Source: Lepeophtheirus salmonis
Taxonomy: Eukaryota; Arthropoda; Copepoda; Siphonostomatoida; Caligidae
DNA length: 64,000 bases
Reading direction: 5' to 3'
Assembly: GCF_016086655.4 (NCBI RefSeq)
Contig: NC_052140.2
Location: forward strand, 992,001-1,056,000
In this document: one piece after another, positions 48,934 through 61,137 of the stretch
Layout: the number at the start of each line of letters is the position of its first letter
How positions within the stretch are numbered: the first letter of the stretch is position 1
The notes under the pieces: generated by a model
Told to the model about the DNA's origin: nothing
Database searches by the model: none
The model's input: only the letters and a program-made list of their open reading frames with translations
Position numbers and translations under genes: made by a program

Positions 48934-49225
48934 AGTGATGAAAATCGATTACTTTGATATGGATCCTCAATTCTACTCTGAGTCCAACAAGGACTTACAA
49001 TTATAACTCCGCAACAAATCCTTAGGGTGTACTCTCCGTCTTTTATAAGCACACACGAATGTTTAATTAGGTTTTATTATAAATGAATGTAGTAGGAAAA
49101 TAAGTTGACTGCTCAGGAGTTAAATAATAATGACAACAGCGTAGGAAAAGAAAATTCATTCTTCAGGTTACCCTTTCCAAAAAATTGGTCAAGCTAAGCA
49201 ATGCACACGATTTACACTAATAGAT
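48934..49225 (+). repeat. Family 1 element, copy E
   Basis: Left end TAGTGATGAAAATCG; right end TGCACACGATTTACACTA. The interior has TCAATTCTACTCTGAGTCC, AAGGACTTACAATTATA and AATAATAATGACAAC blocks shared with copies A, B and D. The AAACCGAAAATC part is deleted. Confidence 0.7.
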
Positions 49226-50279
49226 ATCCACATGTTCGAGATGTGAACTTGAGTGAGTCATAACTAATAAGACTCGAGAGGACTTGACTTTTAAGTCACT
49301 TTGATCAATTCTCCTGACTCTAGTCACTAATTTGGATTTGATTTAAATCCTATGACTTGAGTAAACATCTTCTGCCACACAATTTCAAAAGTTGGAAAGT
49401 GAACACCGAATTTTCATTTTTTCCAACACTTATATAAATAAACTTTCTTTCTGTATTCAAAGGAATTTTATTTCATTAATTACGTAAAACAAGAGACTAC
49501 TTGATACAACTATAGAATACACGTAGTAGACATCCTTGTGATTAAACAACTTGTTGACTGTTGTATTAACCTCATCTACTCGAAATTCACACTCCTACAT
49601 TGAAAAAAATCGTGCTTGATGATCTATAAAAAATATGAGTGTGATATTATGTATGGATTTCTACATTTGAATCGCCCACGTTCGATTATATCAACATAAA
49701 ATTACTTCATATATGCTTAATAAATAAAAAAAATCAGTGGGGATATTGAAAAGATTTTATTTATTAACATTTTCAAATAAAAATTCGTAAACAATTAAAT
49801 TCTATCGTTGAATTTCTTTGTTTACTAAATAAAACATATTGTATGTGAGAGATTGAATATATTCAAGGTCGTTAGAACAATCCTTCAATAGTAAATAGCA
49901 AAAAGATAAGGTCATCATAATAAGTACTTGTATGTCTCATTGAGGTTGTATTCATAATAGGGATCGTATGAGTAGATATCCTAACATGGAAACCCCAATT
50001 TCCAAGAGAAAAACCTACATAATTGCAGACCATATCCAGGGCTACATCCAAAAACAGATATGCTAAATTTTAGGAGGGCCAGGCCGTGACTATGTTTTTT
50101 GTATAACGGTTGACTAGCTTGGGATTAACTTTTATCTTTTGAAGTTTTTCCATACTTTTGTTTTTTGTATTGAGGCCTTAAATTTCATTTTTAAAGGACA
50201 ATTCTTTTAACAGTTTATTATTAGATCCCTCAGTCAGGAAACAATCCATTTCAGTGTTCCCTGCCTCTGTAGTCACAGG

Positions 50280-50506
50280 TAATGTTGTGTCCGTCATTAT
50301 ATAGGACTGAAATCTACAGTCCCTTCCGGCTCAGTCTCGATCCGGTCTAGTTCAGTGATGCATATCAGTCCTAAAAACTTATAAAATTTGGACCTTTATG
50401 ACGTTACTCAACTTTATTTAATCAGTTTTAGCTAGTAGTACTGACAATCCTAGGGACCGCGCTCCTAGGACTGAACACTAAATAAATAGGGACCGACACA
50501 ACACTA
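50280..50506 (+). repeat. Family 2 element, copy 5
   Basis: Starts TAATGTTGTGTCCGTC and ends GGGACCGACACAACACTA, with internal CAGTCC and GGTCTAG inverted motifs, about 227 bp. Confidence 0.7.
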
Positions 50507-51956
50507 GTCAAAGTCGGGGACATATAAACACTTTTTATTAGTCACAGGTCTGTACGCAGTGGCGCCAGAACCATTCCCCCCCCACACATTTCTGAGGATT
50601 TTTTATATTAATAGTAATAAAAAAATCCGTCTTGCCTGTATAATTTTGGAACAAATATTCCTTCATAACTTTGTCATTTATAAGAAAAAAGTTATTCGTT
50701 TAAATTAATGTGTCTCAAATTTGGTTTGTCAAAAAGATCAACCACCCCGCTCTAAAGAGAAATTCTCGTCAAGGGCCCAAAAAATTACTGCACACTCTTC
50801 ATGACGTCATCATTATAAAATTTAGCTATACACCAAGTAAATACATTCTGGAGCTGGTGTCTGAAAGACAAATTTCAAAATATACAATTTTTAGGAATAA
50901 TAATTTAGAACGTACTAGTCAAAGTTCTGTAGTTGTAGTAAAACAAAATTTAAAATATGTTAATATATCAATTGGAAGACAAAAGCCTTAATTTGCCTCC
51001 TCCACCCACCCCCGAGTAAACTACTACCTACTTTAATGTGAAACTATTTATTTAAATTCAATTGACTTAGTTTTGCAGGATTTTATTTCAATTAGATGCT
51101 GCATGCAGTGTGGAGTTGAGAAATTTAATTTGTTAATTAAGCTTATATCACTCAATGTCAATGAATTTGCTATTTTTAACCATAAGCTTAACAAGAGGTT
51201 GTTGAGACGTCTGACACTTGGATTCAGATCGATTGTCAAGTTTTTATAACTTGGAATGACTCGCTTTAGTAATAAATCGGCGTCTCCGTAATACTTTGTC
51301 TAGATATATAATTTATTTATTGTTACCATTTTGGCATCCAATAGTATCTATTTCCCTTAACCATTAATGAAAAAAGGAGTTTCATTCTTATAAAACTTGA
51401 TTCTTAAGCCCCCAAAATGAACGACATCAAAATTGTGACTGTCTGTAAAAACGCTCTATATAGTTATTAATAGATTTTATATAATAAATCGGAGAAATTA
51501 ATTATATTTATCGAGTATGTATTTTAGTTACTTCGTTGAAATACTGGTAAATGCAAGGAATATTTTTCTAATAACTCTGTTAAATACCTAAATATTGATA
51601 AACAGCGAAAATTAGAGTTAGCTAACTTATTATTATTAAATGTTTTATTTTCAAAACTGAAATCTTCCATCACTGTTATCAATGTGTATTTAATATTATT
51701 TATTAATATATATCCTTTCACTATTCTTTTAATATTTATTAGTAGGTAGACTATTTATGATATAATATCATGATTATGTAGATAATCATTTTATAATGAT
51801 ATTGTCATATTCATCATATGCATATCCTTACTTTAAGACCCTTTAGGCACAAAGATTTGAAAGAATTACATAACATGAGAATATCATTTTTTTACTTTTA
51901 GTAGATTGTACGCAATTCCAAGAGCTGGGTTGAGTATTGTATTGACAGACACATAA

Positions 51957-52021
51957 AGAGAGAGAGAGAGAGATAAATCTCGTTGGATTGGAGGAGGACA
52001 AATGCTGCTAGCTAGCTAGCT
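51957..52021. repeat. GA microsatellite and GCTAGC repeat in the DIS3L2 5' flank
   Basis: A run of about eight AG/GA dinucleotides is followed by GCTAGCTAGCTAGC 30-odd bases later, ending 65 bp before the DIS3L2 start codon. It could be in the 5' UTR or core promoter. Confidence 0.7.
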
Positions 52022-52086
52022 GTAAGAACCGCCGAAAATAGGATTCACTCACGCTGTCAATTATCGTCCATTCATCGAATATCAAA

Positions 52087-55000
52087 ATGGAAGAAACAGG
52101 AAAAGGATCCAAAAGTGGATCTAATCCCACGGGGGCGTCGAAAAAGAATGCCAGGAGTGGAACAAAGGCTAGACCTCAACATTCTAAATCGGGGACTCGA
52201 AAGCAATCTTACAACAATAAGGGAGCTCTGACACAAGGCACACTGAATATTAATGCAAGGGATTGGAAAAACGCATTTGTTCATCAAAGTAACGGAGGGA
52301 ATGATATTAATATCCAGGGCGTTAAGGATAGGAATGGAGCTCTGCATGGAGATGATGTTCTCATTTGTGATAAAAGTCGTGAGCAGTGGATAGTCCTTCA
52401 TTCTCGTGTTCGGGATTATCTAGAGACAGAAAGGGACACAGATTATAGGTCTTGAATAAACTCATGCACTGATTATTTTTACAGTCATTTTCATCTCTTT
52501 TATTTTCTTCTTCTCGTATTTATAGATTACTTCTGAAGGGTGCTAAGACTTCTGATGGAAATAACTTTAATTATCAGAGCTCAGATGATGAGGGAGCAGA
52601 GGATAGGAAAGTATCCAAACATCACCCTCCACCTAGTATTCGTAAGAAGAAAAAAAGAAAGTGCTAAAGCAAAGGTTATTCACGAAGCTATATTTAATAG
52701 CAAAGATTGGGGAAAGGTTCCAGTTCTAAACGACAAGGAATGGGTCATTGATGACTTACCATCAGTGTCCTGTAATTCAGCCATTAGTCAAAACATACCC
52801 ATTATTTCATTGAAAAATAATGCTCCACCCCCAGTGACTGTTGCAAAAGAGAAAAAACCCATAGAAATTCTTACGCCAGATGCTTTAGATTCAGCTATAC
52901 CAAACCCTGAGTCCGGCATCACTCTTCCTGATAATATACCCGTTTTGACTACGTTTACAAAGCCTATAGTCCCCCCCTATTACATCGGCGAATGGTTCTA
53001 AACCTGCAGTGTCTGTGATATCTTTGGAATCTTTAAAGAAAGAAGTTGCCAAAATAGACGTTCATTTGAAAGAATCATCTGATATCGAAAATCATGACAC
53101 GGATGAGGAAGACTCGAAGAGCAAAACGAATAAAAAACACAAGCGACGTCGCAAGCGAAGCAACACAAATACTCGGGATAAGAATCCAGACAAAAGTACA
53201 AAGACTTGTAAAACTTTAAAACTCCCAGAGGGTCTTATTTTTGACATAGAGTCTGTTCTTAAACACAAGAATGCATCTCTTTTTTTGCAAAAGACTGCTT
53301 ATGTCATTAAAGTACTTAAAAGGAATCATAGCAGAATATCTGTAGGATTTTTGAAGCCTTTTAGCATGAAGGACTCTGAATATATTCTTTTTTCGCCTCT
53401 GGATTCTCGTGTACCTCGAATGCAAATACCAATAAATCAAGCTCCAGAAGATTTTTTGTTGAATCCGCAAAACTACGCCAATATTTTATATATTGCAAAG
53501 ATAAAAGAATGGAATTCTTTCAAATTTGCTCTTGGGACTCTTGTTGAATCTATCGGAGATATGTCTTCGATAGAAGCTCAGACAAAAGGTTCTTTGATTT
53601 CGAATGGAATCGATGAATCGGATTTTTCCGAAGAAGTTGCAAAGTGCTTACCTACACAACCATTTTCAATTCCTCAAGAAGAGTACGAAAAACGTCGTGA
53701 CTTTACAAATGAATGTGTTTTTACTATCGATCCTAAAACTGCTCGTGATCTTGATGACGCATTATCCATCGAAAAAGTAGATGGAAACAGGTACAAGGTA
53801 GGCGTGCATATTGCAGATGTCTCCTATTTTGTTCGGAAAGATACTGAACTTGATAAGTGTGCTGCTGATAGAGGAACTTCTGTATATCTTGTTCATCGTG
53901 TTATCCCCATGTTACCCAGGGAACTCTGTGAGAATTTATGCTCTTTAAATCCAGATGTTCCCAGGTTAACATTTTCTGTGGAATGGATAATTACAGAAGA
54001 CGGGAAGATTGAGTCCACGTGGTTTGGAAGATCAATTATCAAATCTGTAGTTAAACTAGCATATGAGCACGCTCAAGAAATGCTGGACAATCCATCTAAA
54101 GAATGGAAGTCTAATGAACTACCTCCAATAAGCTCACCATGGAAATATTCTGATATTGCTACAAAAGTGGGAATGTTGCAGAAGATTGCCGTAAATTTAC
54201 GGGATAAACGTAAGGAAAATGGAAGTTTGAGGTTGGATTTACCCAAAGTATGTTTTTCTCTTAACGCAGACACTGGAATCCCACAGGGGTTTTATTTATA
54301 CCAACATCGTCATAGTAACAAACTGATTGAAGAGTTTATGCTCTTAGCCAATATCTCAGTTGCTGAAAAGATTTATAAACACATGCCTGAATTGGCAGTG
54401 CTGCGTTGCCATCCGCCCCCGAAAAAGGCGATGATGTCTAATTTGAGCAATTGTCTGAAGCAATTAAACTATCACATTGATCATACGTCTTCTCATTCCC
54501 TTGCTTCATCACTAGAGAAATATTCTAAATCCTCGGATCCATCTTCGAAAAAAAGATATCAGCTCCTTGTGACATTAATGACGAAGCCCATGGACTTAGC
54601 TCGCTACTTCTGTACTGGTACTGTATTAGACGAGAAAAAATTCAGACATTATGCACTAAACGTTCCCTTCTACACTCACTTTACTTCTCCAATAAGGAGA
54701 TATCCTGACATCATGGTTCATCGAATCCTAGATGCCATTCTGCAGAAAGAAACATTAACTTGGAAATCTGAGGATGTGCATAAAGCCGCAACGCATTGTA
54801 ACAAAAAACGCATAGATGCACGAAACGTGAGTCAAACCTCCCAGGATATTTTTTTAACGCAGTTCATTTTCAGTTGTGGGCCCGTCGAGAATCTCGACTG
54901 CGTTGTTTTGGAGGTACTATATCATTTTTTATCAAAATAATTAGATGAACCGCTGTTTTTCACTACTCTAGGTAAAAGACCATTCTTTGGATGTGCTCAT

Positions 55001-55241
55001 TGTTGATATGGCAATAGTTCAAAGGATTTATCTTAATCAACACGAGGACTTAGATTCTTTTGAATACTCAAGTTCTAGAGGGATCAAACGACTGGTTCTC
55101 AAATGGAAAATGGATCAGAATCAGAAGAATAATAGTATTAGCGTTTTGACTGTTTTCGCAGAGATCAAGTGCACTTTAAAAAAACACGACACAGCGAATA
55201 GGCTTAATACTATCATTATTAGACCAACTGCGTTGGTCTAA
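52087..55241 (+). CDS. DIS3L2: DIS3L2 3'-5' exoribonuclease (two apparent frameshifts)
   Basis: RNase II/RNB-family exonuclease that degrades uridylated RNAs in the cytoplasm. Exons 52087-52448, 52526-54913 and 54972-55241. After a basic Gly/Ser N-terminus come the cold-shock segment (LTQGTLNINARDW), a second OB region (LFSPLDSRVPRM), the RNB catalytic core FTIDPKTARDLDDAL near 53718-53762 with its aspartates intact, FTSPIRRYPD, and an S1-type end. No PIN domain precedes it, which separates it from DIS3. The reading frame shifts twice inside exon 2, at an A run (about 52644-52650) and at a C run (about 52972-52977); each needs one base fewer to stay open, giving about 1005 residues. Since more than 640 codons after the second shift are intact and family-typical, sequence error or a polymorphism is likelier than a dead gene. 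Confidence 0.92.
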
Positions 55242-55442
55242 GAAAGTGTGATAATTATTTTTTTCTCTATATAGCTTAAATAGATTTATTTTTAATATTA
55301 AAATAGGTAATGTTAAGCGATATGCATACATATATATTTATAGAAGATTAATAGAGAGAGTCAAATATATATATGAACATAATTAAAAGGTTTTAAAAAA
55401 GAATGCGATACAATGGGAGGGGGCAAAATGATCATTTCATGA

Positions 55443-56153
55443 TTAATAACTCTTGAGAGCCTCTAACCTCTCCTGCAATTCTTCTTCCTCCCCATCCGAC
55501 TCTTCTTTTTCGGGTATATCAATAGATGCTTGAGGAACAGAGGGAGCCTTTTCCATGGTTTTTCTATCACCTTCTGTAAGTTCTGCAAGAACCTTATCAA
55601 CTTCCTTTTGAACATCATCCTCCAATTCCTCAGGTTCGTTATCAAATGCGTCCTCCATCATTTCCTCAAATATCCCAGCCTTCATCATTTCCTTGGAGAG
55701 CTCTTGCATTGTATGCGCGATTTCCGGGAGTTTGATAAGTTTTTGCATGCATTGCATGACCTCGGTGGACTGGGAGAGAGTTCCTGCGAGTCGTACTTGT
55801 GATGCCTGATTCTTCATCTGCAAATGAATGAACAAGAAACTAAGTAACTAACATGGGATCTAATGCGAGACAACAAGACAAACCTGCATTTCCACGGAAC
55901 TCAGATTTGCCTTTGCTACGTATATTTTGTTCACGGTTTTTCGGGAGTTGACAACTTCTCTTGCAAGGACTCGACAGGAGTCTTTATCCCCTCTCTTTGC
56001 GTATTCCTTGATGGATCTTGTTACTTTGGCTTCCTCTCTTTGGATTTGTCTTATTTGGCGATCGAGGTTGTAGCCTTCTTTGCGGAGCTTCTTACCCCAC
56101 TCGTTCACACGCTCTTTTGGGTTAGGACTTTTACTTCTTCCAAATAATCCCAT
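55443..56153 (-). CDS. CHMP3: ESCRT-III subunit CHMP3 (Vps24)
   Basis: Charged multivesicular body protein that co-polymerises with CHMP2 and CHMP4 on endosomal and other membranes during budding and scission. Two exons, 55884-56153 and 55443-55817, join in phase 0 to 214 residues (human 222). It starts MGLFGRSK, the membrane-inserting N-terminus, followed by the basic helical hairpin (VNEWGKKLRKE, RQIRQIQREE) and the conserved ELSKEMMKAGIFEEMMEDAF. The acidic tail ends in a MIT-interacting motif, LQERLEALKSY, for Vps4. All family landmarks are present. The stop codon is 201 bp from the DIS3L2 stop on the other strand; a TTTATT at 55285-55290 could serve as its polyadenylation signal, which would make the two 3' UTRs nearly meet. 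Confidence 0.96.
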
Positions 56154-56579
56154 GATGGTGATGCTGGATTTCTTCTTGTTATCTTAATATAATAGTCAAA
56201 TATATATTGAAATATAATATATTACATAGAGTAAACCAATGTAACGTAAGTCAATGTAATGGAACTCAAGTAGCGTTACTTTACAATCAACCTGAAGTAT
56301 TCCTTATTCATTTAGGTAATGAATAATAATAATATTCTATTACTATGGCAAATCTTATCATTTGATTTATAAAATAATATCTTCACCTCTGCATTACAAA
56401 AGCGGCCAATACTGTCATATTGAGTCAAGTGAGTAATACAACTACTGAGTAGTAGAATCGGAATACCCTCACTGACGTTTTTGCCTTCTTTGGATTGGTT
56501 CTATTCTATGACGTCATTCGTATGGGCTGCTATCTATACTTTCAGCCAAAAAACATTTTACTACTCATTTTTAAGAGAA

Positions 56580-57030
56580 CATAATGTTATTTATCTGACC
56601 CGTCAACACAAAAGCAAACTTCTCAAAAAGGAGTGTGGATTACATTCGTATTCTTTGGGGCTAATTATCGTCAATTCCTATTAACAAATTATTCTTATTA
56701 ACTCCTTGGGTGTGTCGCAAATTGCAACTTTAAAGTAGCCAAAATTGATTTTACAATAAAATAATGATAAATTGTTAGGTTTTATGTATTTAAAAGGGAT
56801 CACAAGTCTCATAAAACAAATAAAAGTTTTTAACTCTAGTCTTAATTCTTGAGCATCTTAATTCGTCCCAGGAAATTGAATAATACACCTATAATTGACT
56901 CAAATATGTCTATGAGATATTGGGCTGTATGTAATGTATGAACTAAAAAAATAAATGAAAATTTTCTCTTTTTTTTTTACTTTTGTTCAAGATTGCTTTT
57001 ATGTAGACGTATCGCATATTATAACTAAGT
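56580..57030. repeat. Dispersed repeat, family 4, copy 2
   Basis: Collinear with 28480-28970 through the GTCAACACAAAAGCAAACT, GGAGTGTGGATTACATT, GTGTCGCAAATTG and GACTCAAATATGTCTATGA blocks. Differences are scattered substitutions and small indels. Confidence 0.65.
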
Positions 57031-58779
57031 AACGAATAGGGGAGAAATGCTATGAATAGGATCAATTTTGAGGAAATAAGTATGTGTCATATTCCATAAT
57101 ATAAAATAGAGTTTGTGTGTCCTTTATGGGCACCCACACCTTTGGACCTAAGGGGGCTGAAACTTTGCATGAGTTCTTCTTTTGAACCTGATCAGGCTGA
57201 GACGGGGTGCCATTTTGGGGAGGTTATATCCAAAATCCCAAAAAATATTTTTTGGAGCTCAAGGAGACTACGATAGGGCTTTGAGAGTTATTAATCTAAA
57301 AGTGAGGGCCGCTCAAAAAACCCTAAACGACTAACTAAGTTTTCTAAATTTATTCGAAATCGGTGAAAATTACAGTTTTGTTTCTTTTCAGGGTCAAAAA
57401 AAAGGATTTCCTATTGAATATTGGATTCGTAGATAAAATAATGTTTGTAGAAATTTGTCTTGAGATTCGTTCGCATATAAATATGACACATAAAAACGGA
57501 TGTGCAACTAAAATATTTAAAAATGTTTTTTGAATATTTTTTGTATTTTTGAATCTTTTTTCTTCATCTAATGTTAATTTTCAATTTTTAAGAAGAAATG
57601 CCACAAAATGATACATTTTGGACAATATAATTTAGACTCTATTGTAAAAGTCATATTGTATTTAAGATTTCTGTAACATTTTATCACATCATTTTTGTAA
57701 TATTTGCGAAAATGAACAAGTTATCCAGGCTTATTTTTTCCACGACATTATTCTCTATAACTTTTTTGTTTTTGCAAGTAAGAAAAAAATGTTGGTATGT
57801 TTGTGTTCTTTTATAAAATGCCCATTCATCCTATTCATTACTTCTTTTTTTGCAAAACTCGTGCAAAACAGTTTTCTGCAATTTTCTCCGAAAATTTATA
57901 TTCGGGAATTTTTTGACAAAACTAAAAGATGAACTTATCATCTAGACAAATTTTTTCATGCATATATATATTTTTTAAATTAATTATAGTACATATTAAT
58001 TATAGAGCTCGCCCGCATCGAATGGCTCTAAATGTCAAGAAGAAATATTATTGACAATTGTCAATGTGATTTTCCGGTCCCTCCTTGGCCAAAGCAACGC
58101 CGGGTAACCCTTTGCTAGTATTCCATAAAACCCTCTAATTGCTAAGATTATTCAAAAAAAAAAAATCCCAAATTCCTCTTGCGTAATCTACAATCAATGA
58201 AAAATATTTTCTTTCTACCAAGCCTAATTACATTTTCCCTTCTTGAGTAACTAATCTCAAGTTCGTAATTAATATCTTAGTAAGTCAGATTGATTTGTAT
58301 ATAATATTCATTGTTTGCTCAAAAGTTATCAAATTTACATTATTTGGAATCATAGTGATAATTGAAATAGGTAGGTCCAGTTTTATTGTGTGCAGGCCCT
58401 ATGGCAAAGATAAATGTACGGCGCTTTTTTCTTTTCTTTTTAAATTTGAAGTTAATTTCAATTTTTAAAAAAATCGAATCTCGTTTTTTTGAAAAATAAT
58501 TTAATATGCTTGCTTTTCCAAAAAAAAATAATATGACAAAGTAGGTTGACCCAAGCCTACACATATATCAAGTGAAGAAATGAATACTATATAATCAATA
58601 TTTGTTAAAATATTACTGGAACCCGACAATTTTTTTGGTTCATTAAGGGCGTATATTCTTTAATTTTACTCTATAACGAACAACGCAACCTCCAATAACT
58701 GACCCACAGATAGATATGTTTTTTTCTGAAAGAGCGCGAGGAAAAGGAGGGAGCAGGACATATGGTACACCTGAATTAA

Positions 58780-59545
58780 GACTTCTGTTAACATCAGTTG
58801 GCTGTTTTATGATTTTTGAAAGAGAAAAGGAATTACTGCTATAAAAAGCTTTCTGCATTAAAAATAGCATTATAGCATGGAAAATATTATAATTATATTT
58901 AAATTGATTTATATTTATTTTCTGTGTGCATTTTTATAAACATTTACACCAAAACACGCGATAATTCTTCTTTTAGAGGGAGGAGTTAACACCCCCATGA
59001 CATATTAAATAATAAATAAAAAAGAAGAAATAGCACACGCAACAACCGTTTTTCCTTTTCTAATTGCTATACTAAGTTTTTTTTCATACACATCCCCTCT
59101 TTACATATAATTTTTTTTCTCAGCTGTCGATGTTTTTGAAGCTTGATTGGGCGGATTTGAATTCGCTTATGTTAAGCAGTGAATAATTCCTGTTAGTTAT
59201 TGGATAATAATGTAATAGTTTGGAAGAAGGGACTAACTAAGAACTGATTTGTGCCTTTTTTCTCTTTCTTTTTTCTCTCTCCAAATTCATGTTTCATTGA
59301 TACTTTTGATGTTCTTAATTCAGGTGTAGTATATCTCTCGCTCTTACAAACACCCATTTCAGAGTATTACATAATTCGGAACCACAGGGTTAATATCAGC
59401 TCCCTGCTATTTGATTTTGGAAGGAGAAAATGAATTACTGCCATAAAGAGAAGAACCCTTTACATTTAAAATAGCATTAGTTCAGGGAAAATACGATAAT
59501 TGTATTTAAATTCATAAATTTTTAAAACAATTTACACCAAAGGTA
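58780..59545. repeat. Imperfect direct duplication
   Basis: 58810-58960 and 59412-59545 share, in order, GAATTACTGC(T/C)ATAAA, AAAATAGCATTA, GGAAAATA, ATTTAAATT and ATTTACACCAAA. The copies are about 600 bp apart in the same orientation. Confidence 0.5.
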
Positions 59546-60642
59546 GGCGTGAAAGCAACAACAAGTTTTATTTTTCTAATTAATTAATTATAAAGGCTGC
59601 CGCAAGGAATTTCAGAGTGGAGGGCGAAGATTCTTTATTCACACAACCTAAATAATTGTGTACTATAATACAGTGCTGCCCAAAAACTCGACGTGTACAG
59701 CAGCCCATATTTTGAGGATTTACAGGTGAAGAGCGGGATTGTACCCCCCGCTTCCCCAAGTTAAGGGAAGAATAAAGCTCATCACACTTATCACGTTCAC
59801 GGTCAAACCGGCACAATACCACTGATTATGTTTAGATAGATACTGAGATAATTTATTGATAAAATATTGTCTTACCTTTCACCATTCTGACTAATTTGTT
59901 GGTATATCCTGTATTATGTGTTCCTCCAATGAAAATAATCATTTAGGAATAATGAAATGTATATTTATACTAAAGTAAATGAAAATGAAAAAATTAAAAG
60001 CTATCTAATTACAATTTCTCAACCTTAAATATACATATTAATATATTATCAAAAATTGATAATATTCAGTAATTTGAGTGAATCCATCAAACATGAAAGC
60101 TTGATCTTGGTAGATAGTTATCAATGAAATGCTTATATCATTACATTTGTTTAGAATCAACATTCAAGCATTTTACTTAATAATAAGGGGCTGCATTAGG
60201 ATCGTATTATATATGGTGGAATGCATATCCTATTGGCTATTACTGAGATGAAAAGTGTAGAGGTGAAAAAACCCTTAATTTTAGACAGGCCCTATGGCAC
60301 CCATGATAGTGGACTTTTGATGACTCATCCTTAAAAGGGTCAATAAACAATATCTATTATAAAAAAATATTTGGGGCCTAGTACCCGATCATTACGCTCC
60401 TGGTAAGTGCATGCAAATGTATCTAATGTATCTTGTTTTTTTATTATTAGTAAAAAAATACACAAACGTATGGAAATACCGATACCTATTTTGCTACCGG
60501 AAATATATACACCTCCCAAACATTTTTCAAATTGTCTACCATGTAGATTTTAGGTTTTTTTTTAAAAACATGCCTATTATACACACGATTTTCATCAGTA
60601 GACATAGGTATATTTTATCATATCTAGAACAAATTTGATAGT

Positions 60643-60725
60643 AGTGATGGAAATTCCAGTTCTTTTTAGAGAACCTGCTCTTTCGGCTCGGCTCACTAAA
60701 AAGAGCCGTCTCTTTCGGCCCCCAA
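60643..60725 (+). repeat. hAT-like element terminus
   Basis: TAGTGATGGAAATTCCAGTT is followed by subterminal GAGCCG/CGGCTC motifs in both directions (CTCTTTCGGCTCGGCTC, AAAAAGAGCCGTCTCTTTC), a layout known from animal hAT transposons. No matching right end was found in the window. Confidence 0.5.
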
Positions 60726-61137
60726 ACGAGCGTTTTGCTTTAATAGAAATAATCATGGAATTCTAGAGACATGGAAGATTCACACTCTTTTTCCGCGTTT
60801 TTTTTCCCTTCCACTTTGAGTGCTAATATTTATACTTTTATTCAACTGGGTGAATTTTCTCTCTGAAGTTAAGCAAACTTTGTTATTGTCATTAGTCATT
60901 ACTCATTACCTTCATTATAATCTCATAAAGTGAAATATCTAATATAATCGGGGAACTAATAGTTAATTTTGAGAAGTTTTGTACGTAAAAAATTAATTAA
61001 TTTGATTAAATGGGCTCTTCAAATACTCTTTGACATCTGCTTTTCCCATTATAATAAGGATCGTATTATTAATTATTATTATTATGAAAATCATGATACT
61101 AAATTTGATGCCATGTTATAGGTGTTTTTTAAAATAA

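Larger units (their letters stand above)
47148..52086. other. Gene-free region
   Basis: Upstream of the secreted minus-strand gene and of DIS3L2, about 4.9 kb. It contains a reverse family 5 fragment (47650-47745), a family 3 left end (from 47798), family 1 copy E (48934-49225), a family 2 element (50280-50506), a family 5 copy (51260-51480) and a GA run with GCTAGC repeats just before the DIS3L2 start (51957-52021). No gene is supported. Confidence 0.6.
56154..61137. other. Gene-free region
   Basis: About 5 kb upstream of CHMP3. It contains family 4 copy 2 (56580-57030), a less AT-rich unassigned block (57100-57310), an imperfect direct duplication (58780-58960 and 59390-59545), a family 1 right-end fragment (60540-60605) and a hAT-like terminus (60643-60725). 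No gene is supported. Confidence 0.6.
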
